This document shows positions 38,800 to 51,362 of a stretch of 64,000 nucleotides of DNA, piece by piece. Location: assembly GCF_018991925.1 (NCBI RefSeq), contig NW_024737068.1, positions 3,163,353-3,227,352 on the forward strand, in the 5' to 3' direction. Every line of letters begins with the position of its first letter. The first letter of the stretch is position 1. The translations under genes and the position numbers were made by a program. This DNA is from Homarus americanus. Taxonomy: Eukaryota > Arthropoda > Malacostraca > Decapoda > Nephropidae. Below the pieces are notes generated by a model. It searched no databases. It was not told the origin of the DNA and saw nothing but the letters and a program-made list of their open reading frames with translations.

Positions 38800-39690
38800 C
38801 CAGATGACATCCTTTGGAGCTACCAGAGTAGTTCGTGAGCACGGATACATGCCCACATTCAAAGTCCAGGGTCAAGTCTATCACAATGCAGGAGCCCTCT
38901 TACCACTGGGAGATCATGAAAAGCAGACTACTATCAGGTGTGGCAATATTCAAGGTGTCAGACATGACATTGTCCTATGTATCCAAGAAATGCTGCGTGA
39001 GCGCAACACGTATGTACAGTTATTTAAAAATGCCCTGGAAAACATGCCTTCTGACGAGTACAAAGTCAGGATCAAAGCAGACACTACCCCCAAAGGGAGA
39101 ACATGAAAGAAGATTCAATGCTCCTGTAATTGATGAAGTAGCCATTCTGATCGTCGGTCAAGAGATTGAGAAACGAGACATCATACTCAAAATGAGAGAC
39201 GAGTCGCTCACAAGAATATCAGAGACACATCGATCTTATGATGCACTGCAGTATCCTCTCATCTTCTGGAAAGGTGAAGACGGATATCACTTCAATATTC
39301 CTCACACAGATCCAGCGACTGATGTGGCAAAAATAGGTACGAAAGTCTCATCTAATGACTTTTACTCATACAGATTCATGATTAGAGAACACAGTTTCAG
39401 CCAGATACTAAGATCAAGGAACCTCTTCCACCAGTTTGTAGTGGACATGTATGCCAAAATTGAACAGAAAGACTCACCTTCATGCGACTCAACCAACAGA
39501 AGCTCAGGGTTGATGACTACATTCATCTGAGAGATGCAATAGCAAGGGATGGACATGTGGGCAATGTTGGATAGCTGGTGATTCTCCCCTCTTCCTTCAC
39601 TGGAGGTCCGCGATACATGCATGAAAAGACTCAGGATGCCATGACCTACGTCAGAAACTAGACGACCAGATCTCTTCATTAATTTTACAT
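38800..39690 (+). pseudogene. Helitron Rep N-terminal region, frameshifted
   Basis: Frame one reads MTSFGATRVVREHGYMPTFK and VQGQVYHNAGALLPLGDHEK, the Helitron-like N-terminal domain. After a shift near 39100 it continues as RRFNAPVIDEVAILIVGQEI, RISETHRSYDALQYPLIFW and GEDGYHFNI. A second shift near 39490 leads to KLRVDDYIHLRDAI, LPSSFTGGPRYMHEKTQDAM and a stop, then DLFINFTCNPAM near 39690. That is the block just ahead of the HUH nuclease motif in intact proteins. It joins directly to a much later block at 39702. Confidence 0.85.
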
Positions 39691-39701
39691 GCAACCCTGC
39701 A

Positions 39702-40304
39702 ATGGAAAAGGATGGAAATCATGATGAGGTGACACAGTTTCAGCAAGGCCGTTATATATGCAGTAATGAAGCCCTATGGAGAATTTTTAATTTTCCCATA
39801 CACGAACGATGTCCATCAGTAGTTCATCTGGCTATTCACCTGGAAAATGGACAAAGAGTATACTTCACAGAAGAGTCCCTCCAAAATCAAATGGCAAATC
39901 CTGCGGATACGACCCTCACTGCATTTTTCAAGCTTTCGCAGGAAGATGAGTTTGCTCAAATACTCCTGTATGTTGACGTACCCAAGTGCTACACATGGCA
40001 GACTTCAATGAAAAAGTTCCAGAGAAGAGCTCAAGGATCCGATGTTGAAGGATATCTAGGGATAAAGTCAGGCAATGCTTTGGGACGTGTCTACACGGTT
40101 CACCCCAACAACTTTGAATGCTATTGTTTGAGTCTACTTTTGCACCACATCCGTAGCCCAGCATCATATGCAGCACTCAAGACAGTGAATGGACAAGTCT
40201 GCAGAACCTATCAGGAAGCGTGCAATCTCCTTGGCCTACTGGAAGATGATGGTCGCTGGAATGACACATTAGAAGAGAGGCAGCAGCTACTCAATCGCCA
40301 ATGA
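39702..40304 (+). pseudogene. Helitron RepHel middle region after a large deletion
   Basis: Reads DEVTQFQQGRYICSNEALWR, FPIHERCPSVVHLAIHLENG, QRVYFTEESL and GYLGIKSGNALGRVY. In complete RepHel proteins the HUH motif and the paired catalytic tyrosines lie between the CNPA block and the QFQQGRYI block. Here CNPAM is followed by EKDGNHDEVTQ within a dozen residues, so that part is missing. The 200-codon frame is otherwise open and ends in a stop at 40302. Confidence 0.82.
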
Positions 40305-40339
40305 GAATGAGGAACCTGTTTGCCATCATGATTGCTATA

Positions 40340-42013
40340 TGTGGACTTTCCAACCCAAGCCAGCTCTGGAAAAACCACCAAAAAAGTCTTTCAGAGGATA
40401 TGCTTCATCAAGCAAGAAGAGAACATCCTGGTTAAAAGATTGAGTTCATGGATGACATGCTCAACAGGGCTCTCATCATGCTGGAAGACAAAGTAATGGA
40501 GCCATGCGGAAAAACCTGACTGATTTTGGATTGCCTTCCCCAAACCGAGAAGAACCAGTAGTTGCAAACAGGGAGTTGCTCAGAAAGACAGACTACTCAG
40601 TTAAAGTTCTGGTGATTTTTCTTGAAGAAAATGAGCCTCACCTGGTGCCTGATCAAGCAAATGCTTATGAACAGATCTTGCAAGCGATACAAGCGGAGCA
40701 GGGAGGTATGATCTTTCTCGATGAACCTGGCGGGACAGGAAAAACATTCCTGATCAACCTTCTGTTGGCCAAAGTACGTCATCAGGGGAAAATTGCTCTT
40801 GCTGTGGCATCCTCAGGCATTGCTGCAACTCTACTAGAAGGAGGACGTACTGCACAGTGCACACTCAACTTTTAAACTGCCTCTCAACCTCGCTCACAAT
40901 GAGAATCCAGTGTGCAACATCAAAAAAGGATCGGCAAAGGCAAAACTCTTAGAAAAATGCAGCCTCATAGTCTGGGATGAATGCTCTATGTCTCACAAGT
41001 TAGCGTCTGAAGCATTGGACAGGACCTTGCAAGACATACGAGAACATGACCATCTCATAGGTGGCATTACAATGGTCATTGCTGGAGACTTTCGCCAGAC
41101 CCTACCTGTCATTCCTCGAAGCACTCCAGCTGATGAACTGAATGCGTGCCTCAAGGCATCACACCTTTGGAGAAGTGTTCAGACACTCACCCTATCCACA
41201 AACATGAGAGTACATCTACAAGGAGATCAGGATGCTGGACTGTTTGCAAACCTTCTACTACAGATTGGGAATGGAACTTTCCCTGTTGATTCAGAAGGAC
41301 AAATAATCATTCCTCAAGGATGTGGAAATGTTGTAAAGTCCTCAACTGAGCTTACTAACATGGTCTACCCAAACATTATCCACCACTACAAGGATCACAA
41401 GTGGCTGCATGAACGCGAAATTCTGGCACCAAAGAATGAAACAGTGGCTGAAATCAACATGACTCTACTCAGACAGCTTCCAGGCAGTGAAACCTCATTC
41501 AAATCTGTTGATACAGTAATCGACCAGGGCCAACCAGTCCAGTACCTTGCAGAATTCCTTTATTCTTTGGAGCCCGCTGGAATGCCTCCTCACCACCTCA
41601 CTCCCAAGATTGGAACTCCTATAATGCTCTCAAGAAATCTTGAACCACCAATCCTCTGCAATGGCACAAGACTGGTGGTGAAGAACATGACGCCACATGT
41701 ACTGGAAGCTACAATATTGACAGGAAAAGCTAAAGGTGAGGACGTTTTTATACCAAGGATACCTCTCATCACCAGTGACCTGCCATTTGAATTCAAGCGA
41801 CTTCAGTTCCCGGTTAAAGTGAGCTTTGCTATGACCATCTACAAAAGCCAGGGACAGTCCCTAAAAATGGTTGGCCTAAACCTGGTGTTTCCTTGCTTCT
41901 CTCATGGACAGTTCTATGTTGGATGCTCCAGAATGGGAACTGGCAAAAATTTGTACATACATGCTGCTAATGACAAAACCAAAAATGTGGTCTACCTTAA
42001 TGCACTACGGTGA
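40340..42013 (+). pseudogene. Helitron Pif1-family helicase domain, nearly intact
   Basis: 40504-40875 carries FGLPSPNREEP and the Walker A box EPGGTGKTF (40729-40749). One frame break after 40860 shifts to 40910-42013, which holds LIVWDECSMSHK (Walker B, 40964), IAGDFRQTLPVIPRS (motif III, about 41084), STNMRVHL, PIMLSRNLEPPILCNGTRLV, VSFAMTIYKSQGQSLKMVGL (motif V/VI region), YVGCSRMGTGKNLYIHA and the terminal NVVYLNALR. The final 367 codons have no lesion. The enzyme unwinds DNA 5' to 3' during rolling-circle transposition. This is element-derived, not the host PIF1 gene. Confidence 0.88.
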
Positions 42014-42065
42014 GACAATGTGGAGCCTCCCGGAAGGTGGCGTCCTACCGTGGCCTAGCGAAAGA

Positions 42066-42093
42066 GCCGCCAGGAGGGCGGCGATTCCGCTAG
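42066..42093 (+). other. Helitron 3' terminal hairpin and CTAG end
   Basis: Six-pair GC stem GCCGCC/GGCGGC with loop AGGAG, seven bases, then CTAG. It is the expected termination signal of rolling-circle transposition. Confidence 0.85.
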
Positions 42094-42350
42094 TAATAAT
42101 AATATAATAAAGAACCATAAATAAAAAAAATAAGAAAAAGAAGATCAAAAGTGAAAAACAATATATGAATGTAGTGTTGTCAAAGTAAGAGAAACAATTG
42201 AGACCCTGCAATTGTGTGTAAATAAGGCAGAAAGTCAGATCAGCAACCAGGGACTTGGTCAATAAGTTTTTGATGCCATATCGCAACAGGGTCTGCCATT
42301 AGACAACACATTATGCTTCCAATATCTTTCCAGACGGTAGTACCACCATG
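42094..42350 (-). repeat. Dispersed repeat R, copy 2
   Basis: Same sequence as 4042-4430, with the TAATAATAATATAATAA tail side at 42094 directly against the Helitron end. The Helitron inserted into the A/T-rich tail of this repeat. Confidence 0.7.
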
Positions 42351-42775
42351 TTTGATAGCTTCCTACCACCTACTACCTACTACGTTGAACTGGCCATGTT
42401 ACCTGTATGGACGACAGTATTCTGCCAAAGCAGCTACTTTATAGTTACCTAACGAATGGCAAACGTAACGCTGGCAGACAACGTAAAAGATATAAGGATA
42501 GTCTTAAGACAAACCAGAAAAAGTGCCAAATCGACCCCCTCACCTGGGAGACGATCACCACACCTTAACGCTTGGAGGGGCACCACACCAGGTGTCAATA
42601 TCTTTCAGTTAGCCCGACTGCATACCGAGTCAGACATGCTCCAGCGCCGGAAAGATGCTACCACTGCCTCTCCCGCACTAGATGTAGCCCTGCACTCGTG
42701 CAACATTTGTGGACGGCCCTGCCGCTCCAGTATCGGCCTCTCGGGTCGCCTCAGAGCTTACAGAGCTGGATGATC
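42351..42775 (+). pseudogene. LINE-A copy d: thumb end and zinc finger
   Basis: Frames here read HVTCMDDSILPKQLLYSYLT, NGKRNAGRQRKRYKDSLK and, after shifts, NAWRGTTPG and CNICGRPCRSSIGLSGRLRA, the C2H2 finger with its second His changed. This is the 3' end of LINE-A without its endonuclease or palm. It leads into GATGATCGTCATTCTCGATT and the tetranucleotide tail. Confidence 0.72.
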
Positions 42776-42812
42776 GTCATTCTCGATTCCGAGTGACAGC
42801 AAAGTATTAGTG

Positions 42813-42813
42813 G

Positions 42814-42847
<34 letters not shown>

Positions 42848-42921
42848 TGTATGTATGTATGTATGTATGTATGTATGGCTGTATGTATGTATGTATGTAT
42901 GTATGTATGTATGTATGTATG
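42813..42921. repeat. (TGTA)n microsatellite at the LINE-A 3' end
   Basis: About 25 TGTA units with one interruption. A shorter version of the same tail is at 3400-3425 after copy a. Confidence 0.93.
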
Positions 42922-43693
<772 letters not shown>

Positions 43694-43699
43694 GTCTAT

Positions 43700-44545
43700 A
43701 GTATAACCTTTCTCTCTCCCTCTCTCTCTCCACCACTTCCACCCCCTCCCCTCCCCCAGCAGGTCCGGGTCTATTTTCGCCAGCTAATGACTTTTTATTG
43801 TAGCGAGTGAGGGACCTCCCCCAAATGATCCCCTCCCTCCACTTAACACACCCTCCTCACTTTCTCTCTTTATTTTCACCCCTCACTCTCTCTCATTTAT
43901 TCTCTTATTCTTTCACCTACTCCCTACTCCAATTAGAAAAGTCAACCTGTCCCACCTTTCCCTCCGTCGCTCCCCTTTTCCCTTCACTCATCCCTCCCTC
44001 TCTCACTCACTCCTCTCACTCTTTTCTCTCCTTTTCACTACCCAAATGCTTCATTATTATCACTCCCATATTTCCTATTTTCACTCCCTGTATTTTCTCA
44101 TTCCCTTCTTCCCTTTCCCCATTTTATTCTTCCCATACATTCTCTCGCCACCGTCCTACAGTTACCCCTCACTCCATTTCTCTTTCTCTCTCTTTCTCCC
44201 CCCATTCTCCTCTCACCTCACCCACTCCTTCCCATACCTACTCACTCCTCTCCCATTCACTCCCTCCCTCTTTTTCCTTCATTGTCTCTCTTCTCTTTTT
44301 CCCTCTCTTCCCCACCGCCTTTCCACACATTCACTCACCTTCCTACTATTTTTTCACAGTATTCGTCACTTTATGTTAATCGCCTAGTTTCTCTTCCTCC
44401 TTCACCCCCCTCGTTTTCTCCCTTACATTTTCTTTATCTCTCTTCTTTCTTCTCATATTTTCTTTCTTATTCCCTCTCTTCTCTTGCACTGAGCCGTTTT
44501 ATTTCGGTGTCTGCTACATCCCTTTTTATTTATTTTTAGCCCTTA
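43700..44545. repeat. Long polypyrimidine tract
   Basis: About 850 bp of CT-rich plus strand with scattered A. Open frames of up to 190 codons reading Ser/Pro/Leu/Phe in all forward frames result from the lack of G and A and are not genes. Confidence 0.9.
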
Positions 44546-45027
44546 TTCCCTGTTCTCTTCATAGTCAGAGTGGAGTGGGGATACTGGTGTAAGAGAGGGC
44601 TTATTACGGTTAACAAATTTATTGGCAAAGCTTGGAGTACAGTTTGCCTATTCTGAGTAATTCAGTCAGGTCTTGACACTGAAGGTGGTATCACTTCTCA
44701 CTGCCACGCAGGACAGAGGATCATAAACAAAGAAATCAATCATATTCATTAACAGTATACATAGGTCAGAGTCATGTGGGTGATATCACTGTTCACTGCC
44801 ACGCAGGACAGTGGTTCATACGACGGTGGTGGTGAGGGAGAGGAATGTGACTGGTGGTGGGGAGATGGGCGGGTCTTTTGGTGAGAGGGTGTGATGGTGA
44901 TGGACCGGGACGGGGGTGATGGTGGTGGGGACGGAGACGAGGTTGGGGAGAGAGTGGAAGAGAAGGGCTTTGCTGGTGGTGTCGGAAGAGAGGTTGGGCG
45001 TGTTGGTGAAGGATCGGAGACGGGAAT

Positions 45028-45029
<2 letters not shown>
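44546..45029. other. G-rich spacer with a small duplication
   Basis: The block CACTGCCACGCAGGACAG occurs at about 44698 and 44794, each followed by a TTCATA/ATCATA word. No gene. Confidence 0.55.
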
Positions 45030-45210
<181 letters not shown>

Positions 45211-45382
45211 TAACGGTTTATTGAAAGAGCATGGCAGCCGGAAGGCTTAAAATATACAATTACATAATTGTGGAGTAGGGAGTTGGTCTCTTGATTTACA
45301 AATGATATACAGGTAACATAAGTAATACAAATATGATATATAGTAATTAGGTGTTGATAATTTTTACAATAGTTGGGACTGG

Positions 45383-46891
45383 GCTGTTCTTATAGCAAAA
45401 TCCCCAGGGCCGGATGAAATTTTCCCTCGAGTCTTAAAAGAGTGTAGGGAACAGATTAGCGGACCCCTCGTAAACTTATTTACAAAATCATTAGACACTG
45501 GAGTTGTGCCAGAGTTGTGGAAACAGGCAAATGTAGTACCCATATTCAAAAAGGGAGACAGAGCATCAGCGTCAAATTACCAGCCGATCAGTTTGACGTC
45601 AGTAGTGGGGAATTTCTTGAATCAATTATAGCAGATAGCATCCGATCGCATCTAGAGAAAAGCAAATTAATCTACGACTCTCAACATGGGTTTACAAAGG
45701 GAAAATCTTGTCTAACAAATCTGCTAACGTTTTTTAGGAAATTCTTCGAGGTAGTAGATAATGACGAAAATTATGATGTTATTTACTTAGACTTTAGCAA
45801 AGCATTTGACAGAGTACCGCATCAGAGGCTTCTGAGAAAAATTAAGGCTCATGGTATCGAGGGGAAAGTTTTAAATTGGATAAAATCATGGCTCACCGAT
45901 AGAACGCAGAGGGTCAGCGTAGATGGTGTTAAATCTGAGTGGGGCCGTGTAACCAGTGGGGTTCCCCAGGGGTCAGTACTAGGCCCACTCTTGTTCATAA
46001 TCTACATAAACGATTTAGATACTGGGATCAGCAGTGACATAAACAAGTTTGCGGATGACACCAAAATAGGGCGGCAAATTAATTCAGGGCAGGATGCAAA
46101 TGCATTACAGGAGGATCTAAATAAACTGCAGGGGTGGTCTGAAAAATGGCAAATGAAATTCACCACCAGCAAGTGCAGCGTACTTAATATTGGAAGAACA
46201 AATACTTATAATGTATACAGCCTTAACAACATCAACCTAGAGAAGTCGACTTGTGAAAGAGACCTAGGGGTACTTGTAAGCCCGGACCTACGGCCTAGAA
46301 AACAGTGCGTTAATGTTCGAAATAAGGCAAACAGAGTATTGGGTTTTATATCTAGAAGTGTAAGTAACAAGAGTGCAGAGGTCTTATTGCAACTATATCT
46401 TGCGCTAGTCAGGCCGCACCTCGATTATGCGGTTCAGTTCTGGTGCCCCTATTATAGAATGGATATAAATTCACTAGAGTCGGTGCAGCGAAGAATGACA
46501 AAAATGATTCCGGGACTTAGAAACCTTCCATATCAGGATAGGTTAAAGAAACTTAACTTGCATTCCCTAGAAAGACGAAGAGTGCGGGGAGATATGATAG
46601 AAGTATTTAAGTGGGTGAAAGGAATCAATAAAGGGGATATAGATAAAGTTCTTATAATATCCGAGCAGGATAGGACTCGGAGCAACGGATTCAAGTTGGA
46701 TAAGTTTAGGTTTAGGAGGGAGATAGGAAGAAACTGGTTCACAAATAGGGTGGTGGACGAGTGGAACAAGCTTAGCAACTTTGTAGTAAGTGCGGGAACT
46801 CTGGAAAGTTTCAAAAGGAGGCTAGATAGGTTCATGGATGATAGAGAGTGGTAGTAACTCTCGACAGGAGCTGCCATGCACAGGCCAATCT
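45383..46891 (+). pseudogene. CR1-type LINE reverse transcriptase, copy 3, one frameshift
   Basis: Starts inside the domain: AKSPGPDEIFPRVLKECREQ and VVPIFKKGDRASASNYQPIS in one frame, then a shift near 45612 into the 445-codon frame. That frame holds QHGFTKGKSCLTNLLTF, YLDFSKAFDRVPHQRL (motif A), GVPQGSVLGPLLFIIYINDL (motif B), KFADDTKIG (intact FADD), LVRPHLDYAVQFWCPYYRMD and [20 protein letters not shown]. It stops at 46852. All palm catalytic Asp residues are kept. The endonuclease and ORF1 are missing, and the 3' tail is lost at about 46891, where the next CR1 begins. Confidence 0.9.
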
Positions 46892-47340
46892 CTGCACTAA
46901 AGTTAGGAAGCTCGAGTGTCTCCCCGGGGCAGGGATAGGTAGAGTACTGGAGAGAGTGGAGAACGTCATTGATGACTGTGGAGACAACCCCATAGTCTTA
47001 CTCAGTGCAGGAGGCAATGACGTAGGTAAGCTTACCAGTGTCGAACTGCGTAAGCTGTATAGGGAAGCTCTAGATAAGATTAAGGTGAAGGGTGGAACTC
47101 CTATTGCTTGCTCTATCCTACCTAGACGTGGTGCCAGTCGTGAATGGATGTCCCGTGCAAATCGGTTTCAATTGCTGGTTGGAAGAACAGTGTAAAGAGC
47201 TGTCGACGCCATTCATTGATAATTGGAGCCAGTACTATGGTAATGATAGTATGTATGCAAGGGATGGGGTGCATTTCAGTAGGAAGGGGGTGGCCGTGCT
47301 AGCGAAGATAGTTGACAGGGTAGTAAAGGTGGGGTTTTAA
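46892..47340 (+). pseudogene. CR1 ORF1 SGNH esterase-like domain, 5' truncated (copy 4)
   Basis: Begins after the GDS block is already lost: LECLPGAGIGRVLERVENVI, LLSAGGNDVGKL (block III) and SILPRRGASREWMSRAN. A shift near 47165 follows, then FIDNWSQYYGNDSMYARDGV with HFSRKGV (block V Asp and His), and the end at 47338. Directly upstream is the end of another CR1 copy. ORF2 follows after 150 bp. Confidence 0.8.
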
Positions 47341-47489
47341 TATGTCCAAATCCCATCAATGGTAAAGAGAGGAAAATACCATGTGAAAAAAACAACAGTG
47401 AAACAGAAGTAGATAATGCTGAAAATATAGTTAGTCATAATAACAAACATCAAAGTAATAAATGTAAAACAGATAGAAACGGAAGAAAT

Positions 47490-50311
47490 ATATTGAGTGT
47501 TTATTATACTAATAGTAGAAGCTTGTGTAACAAAATGGACCAGCTCAGAGCCATTGTTAGTAAAGAGAACATAGATATAATTGCAATAACGGAAACATGG
47601 ATAAATTCAAACAGCAAACATTTTTTAGCAGAATTTCATATTCCAGGATATAACCTATTTAAATTTGACAGAGTAGGAAGGAGAGGGGGCGGTGTAGCAG
47701 TGTATATCAGGGTGTCATTAAAAAGCTGCAATAAATCAAACATTAAAACAAATAGCGACAATGAAAGTATTTGGGTAGAGATTGGTGAGGGCAATGAGTC
47801 CGTAGTCATTGGTGTTATATATAGACCACCTAATTTGAGTAGGAACGATGGTAAATTGCTATGGGAGGAAATAAAGAAGGCATCTGATAGAAACAATGTA
47901 TGTATTCTAGGCGATTTCAACTTTTCAGGCTTAGATTGGAAAAATCAACTTAGCGATAATGAATCTGAAGATTTTCTAGAAGTAGTACAAGATAGTTTTT
48001 TATATCAATTCATAAACTCGCCCACTAGAGGAAATAATATCCTCGATTTAGTTCTCAGTAATAATGAAAATCTAGTAAAAGATGTTGGGATTGGAGACGA
48101 ACTAGGAAACAGTGATCATAAATCCATATATTTTAACATAATATGGAATGGCAGGAAGAAGGAAAATTCGGCCTTGATCCCGGATTTTAGGAAGGCTAAT
48201 TACGGTAGCTTAAGGAGAGACCTAAGGGATGACCCTATGGTCAAAAGATTAATCCCCCCCACACCTCCGGAAACTGTCAACTTAGGACGGGAGAACCCCG
48301 AATTTAATTTAGCAGCTACTTATGAACAATTTATTGCGACAATCCATAATGCTCAAAATAAACACATCCCTAAAAGAAAATTCAGATCGATACGGAACCA
48401 ACCAAAATGGATGAATAATAGACTCTTAGATCTTCTAGGGAAAAAGAAAGGAGTATATAGAAAAGTTAAGAAAGGCGAAAATCACTTACTTGGTTACTAT
48501 CAGAACCTAACAAGACAGGTAAAACAGAAATTAGGAAAGCAAAGAGAAATTATGAAATCAAGGTAGCAAACGAATCGAAAAATAACCCCAAAGCTTTTTA
48601 TCAACTGTATAAATCAAAGGTTAGAGATACAATAGGTCCCCTTAAAACTACGACAGGAGAAATGACTGATGATGAGTTAGAAATGTGTAGTACGTTAAAT
48701 AGTCATTTTCGCTCCGTATTCACAAATGAAAACCTAGCACAGTTTCCAGAAGTTCATAAGGTATATAACGACAGTATAGAAAATATGTTGATGAATATCA
48801 ATATTACTAGTAATGATGTGCTTAAAGTAATTAACAAACTGAAGCCTCATAAATCGCCTGGTCCAGACGAGGTATATGCTAGAATATTAAAAGAATGTAG
48901 AGATGAGTTGAGTAATCCATTAGCAGTTTTATTTAATAAGTCATTAGAATCGGGCCTAGTGCCAGAAGCTTGGAAACTTGCAAATGTAGTTCCGATTTTC
49001 AAAAAAGGTGATAAATCAATTGCATCAAATTACCGTCCCATTAGTCTCACGTCAATCATAGGCAAGTTGCTAGAGTCAATTATTGCTACGAAAATCAGAA
49101 GCCACCTTGAAACATTCAACTTAATTCATTCTTCTCAGCACGGGTTCACCCAGGGACGTTCTTGTCTCACAAATTTGCTTAGCTTTTTCTCAGAAGTATA
49201 TGAAGTGGTAGATAATGATAAGTCATATGATATAATTTACTTAGATTTCAGTAAAGCATTCGATAGAGTCCCTCATGAGAGATTGATAAGGAAGGTAGAA
49301 GCACATGGAATAGGTGGATCATTATTAAAATGGATTAGGTCATGGTTAACTGGTAGGAAACAAAGAGTCAGCATAAATGGATTTAAGTCAGACTGGGGTG
49401 CGGTCAAAAGCGGAGTTCCCCAGGGATCTGTATTAGGCCCTCTGCTGTTTGTTATATTCATTAATGATCTTGATTTAGGTATAACTAGTAGGATTAGTAA
49501 ATTTGCAGATGATACCAAAATGGGGAGAGTGATAAATTCAGACAGTGACTTTGAACACCTTCAAAGAGATCTAGATACCTTACATGAGTGGTCAGTAGAC
49601 TGGCAAATGAATTTTAATGCTGATAAATGCAAGGTACTACAGATAGGGAAGACGAATACAAACGTTAAGTATAAACTAGGTAACACGGAAATAGAAAACT
49701 CAGATTGTGAAAAAGATCTAGGTGTATTTGTTGGCAACGACTTGAAACCTAGAAAACAATGTATTAGCGTTCGCAACAAGGCAAACAGGATTCTTGGGTT
49801 CATATCTAGGAGTGTGAGTAACAGAACTGCTGACGTTATCTTGAAACTTTACCTAGCATTAGTGAGGCCACACATGGATTATGCGGTTCAATTCTGGTGT
49901 CCTTATTATAGAATGGACATAGATTCTTTGGAGAGAGTACAAAGAAGAATGACAAAAATGATCCATAATATTAGAAACCTTCCATATGAAGAAAGACTGA
50001 AAAGCTTAGGCTTGCATTCATTAGAGAGGCGTAGAGTTAGGGGAGATATGATAGAGGTGTTCAAGTGGGTAAGCGGGATTAACAAGGGTAAAATGGAAGA
50101 TGTTCTGAAGCTCAGTAATAACGAAATAACTAGAACAAATGGCTTTAAATTAGATAAATTCCGATTCAGAAAGGATATAGGCAAGCACTGGTTTGGTAAT
50201 AGAGTTGTGGATATGTGGAATAGGCTACCGAGTGCTATAGTAGGATCGGGGACGCTAGGGAGCTTCAAGACGAAGTTGGATAGGCACATGGAAGTGCTGG
50301 GATGGGTGTGA
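47490..50311 (+). pseudogene. CR1 ORF2, near full length with one frameshift (copy 4)
   Basis: The endonuclease (47493-48566) has NSRSLCNKMDQLRAIV, AITETWINSNSKHF, GVIYRPPNL, CILGDFNFSGLDW and GNSDHKSIYFNI (intact SDH). The reverse transcriptase (48522-50311) has PHKSPGPDEVYARILKEC, NYRPISLTSIIGKLLESI, QHGFTQGRSCL, IIYLDFSKAFDRVPHERL (A), GVPQGSVLGPLLFVIFINDL (B), KFADDTKMG (C), DWQMNFNADKCKVLQIG (D), and the thumb to HMEVLGWV. The two frames meet near 48518-48525 in GGTAAAACAG. One extra A would join them, so this is a single lesion in about 940 codons. All catalytic residues I can place are present. Confidence 0.92.
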
Positions 50312-50354
50312 AAGGGATCTGCCCTGTATGGGCCAGTCGGCCTCCTGCAGTATC

Positions 50355-50400
50355 CCACTTTCTTATGTTATGTTCTTATGTTCTTATGTTCTTATGTTCT
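50355..50400 (+). repeat. CR1 3' octamer tail
   Basis: (TTATGTTC)n, about four units, after TATCCCACTTTC. CR1 elements characteristically end in short octamer repeats. The same tail, complemented, marks copies 1 and 5. Confidence 0.88.
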
Positions 50401-51231
50401 AATCAGTACGTGCCCGTATGGGTTGGATGAGGCTGGGCAGGTGTGTGTCCACGCGGCCAGGACAGTAACTTGGGGCATGCAGGTTAGATCAGGTGAAGCC
50501 GTGAGGTCAGGTCAGGTTTGGTCAGATCCAGCCACACTCAGCATTACACTGCTGTGTGTTTGTGCTTTTCCTTGGAGTGTACTGTAGGAACACTGTTTGG
50601 TAGTCAATCGTCCACTGATCACTTGAATGTTTTGTTGAATAAATCCCAGTGTAGTAAGGCTGGTAGGGCGTTGGGATATAGCTGGGGTAGGGGGGGCAGG
50701 GCCAAACAGACGCGGCCTGGCTGCTCAAACTGGGAGCGCCTTCAGGGCACAACTTGTCTCGCTGGTGATTGACGAGTGTGTGTGTGTGAAGAGTGAAAAA
50801 GGTGGGAGAGACTGAAGGATGGATGGAGGAAGAGAGGGAAAGAAGAAAATGAATGAGAGGTGGGAGTGGGAAGAAAAAGAATCAGTGGAAGAGTAGAGGT
50901 AAATATATATATATAAAAAGAGTAAAGGACGGGTGCTATCACCACCACCACCACCACCACCACCTCGGTTACTACCACCAATGGTACTACCATCACTACT
51001 ACCACCACCACCGCCATTACTACCACCACTAGTACCACCACCCCCACTACTGAACATCACACGGCTCTCAACATTACATTTTCCCCGCGTCGGAATTGCA
51101 AATGACTATGGTAGAATAATTTGCATACTGCATGTTATAATTTGCATTGTGACAAGGCCTCCAAAATGCAAAGTACCATGTCGGCATTTTAGGCTCACTT
51201 GTCAGGTGTGTTTTGAGGATTCGAATGCGTG

Positions 51232-51236
<5 letters not shown>
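50401..51236. other. Spacer with (CCA)n
   Basis: No gene. An (ACC)n-rich tract lies at 50939-51050 and a GA-rich run at 50790-50890. Frames over these are composition artefacts. Confidence 0.6.
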
Positions 51237-51321
<85 letters not shown>

Positions 51322-51338
51322 TATATATATATATATAT
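51237..51338. repeat. (AT)n microsatellite
   Basis: About 48 AT units, followed by a PLE-iii scrap (CACACAGGAAAAGGG, 51346-51362). Confidence 0.96.
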
Positions 51339-51362
51339 CGACAAAATCACACAGGAAAAGGG

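Larger units (their letters stand above)
38743..42093 (+). mobile_element. Helitron with both termini and deleted Rep catalytic region
   Basis: The 5' end TCTATATATATAAACC follows an A (38742). The 3' end is a hairpin GCCGCC-AGGAG-GGCGGC (42066-42082) followed by GATTCCGCTAG and a T (42094). This fits the Helitron rule of TC ... hairpin ... CTRR inserted between A and T. Inside lies a RepHel gene in pieces (38800-42013). It sits upstream of repeat R and LINE-A sequence. Helitrons move by rolling-circle replication. Confidence 0.88.

Noticed and set aside
40340..42013. Host PIF1 helicase gene
   Set aside because: It lies inside a Helitron between Rep sequence and the terminal hairpin, without introns.
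43807..44539. Ser/Pro-rich frames up to 190 codons
   Set aside because: All forward frames are open because the tract lacks purines.
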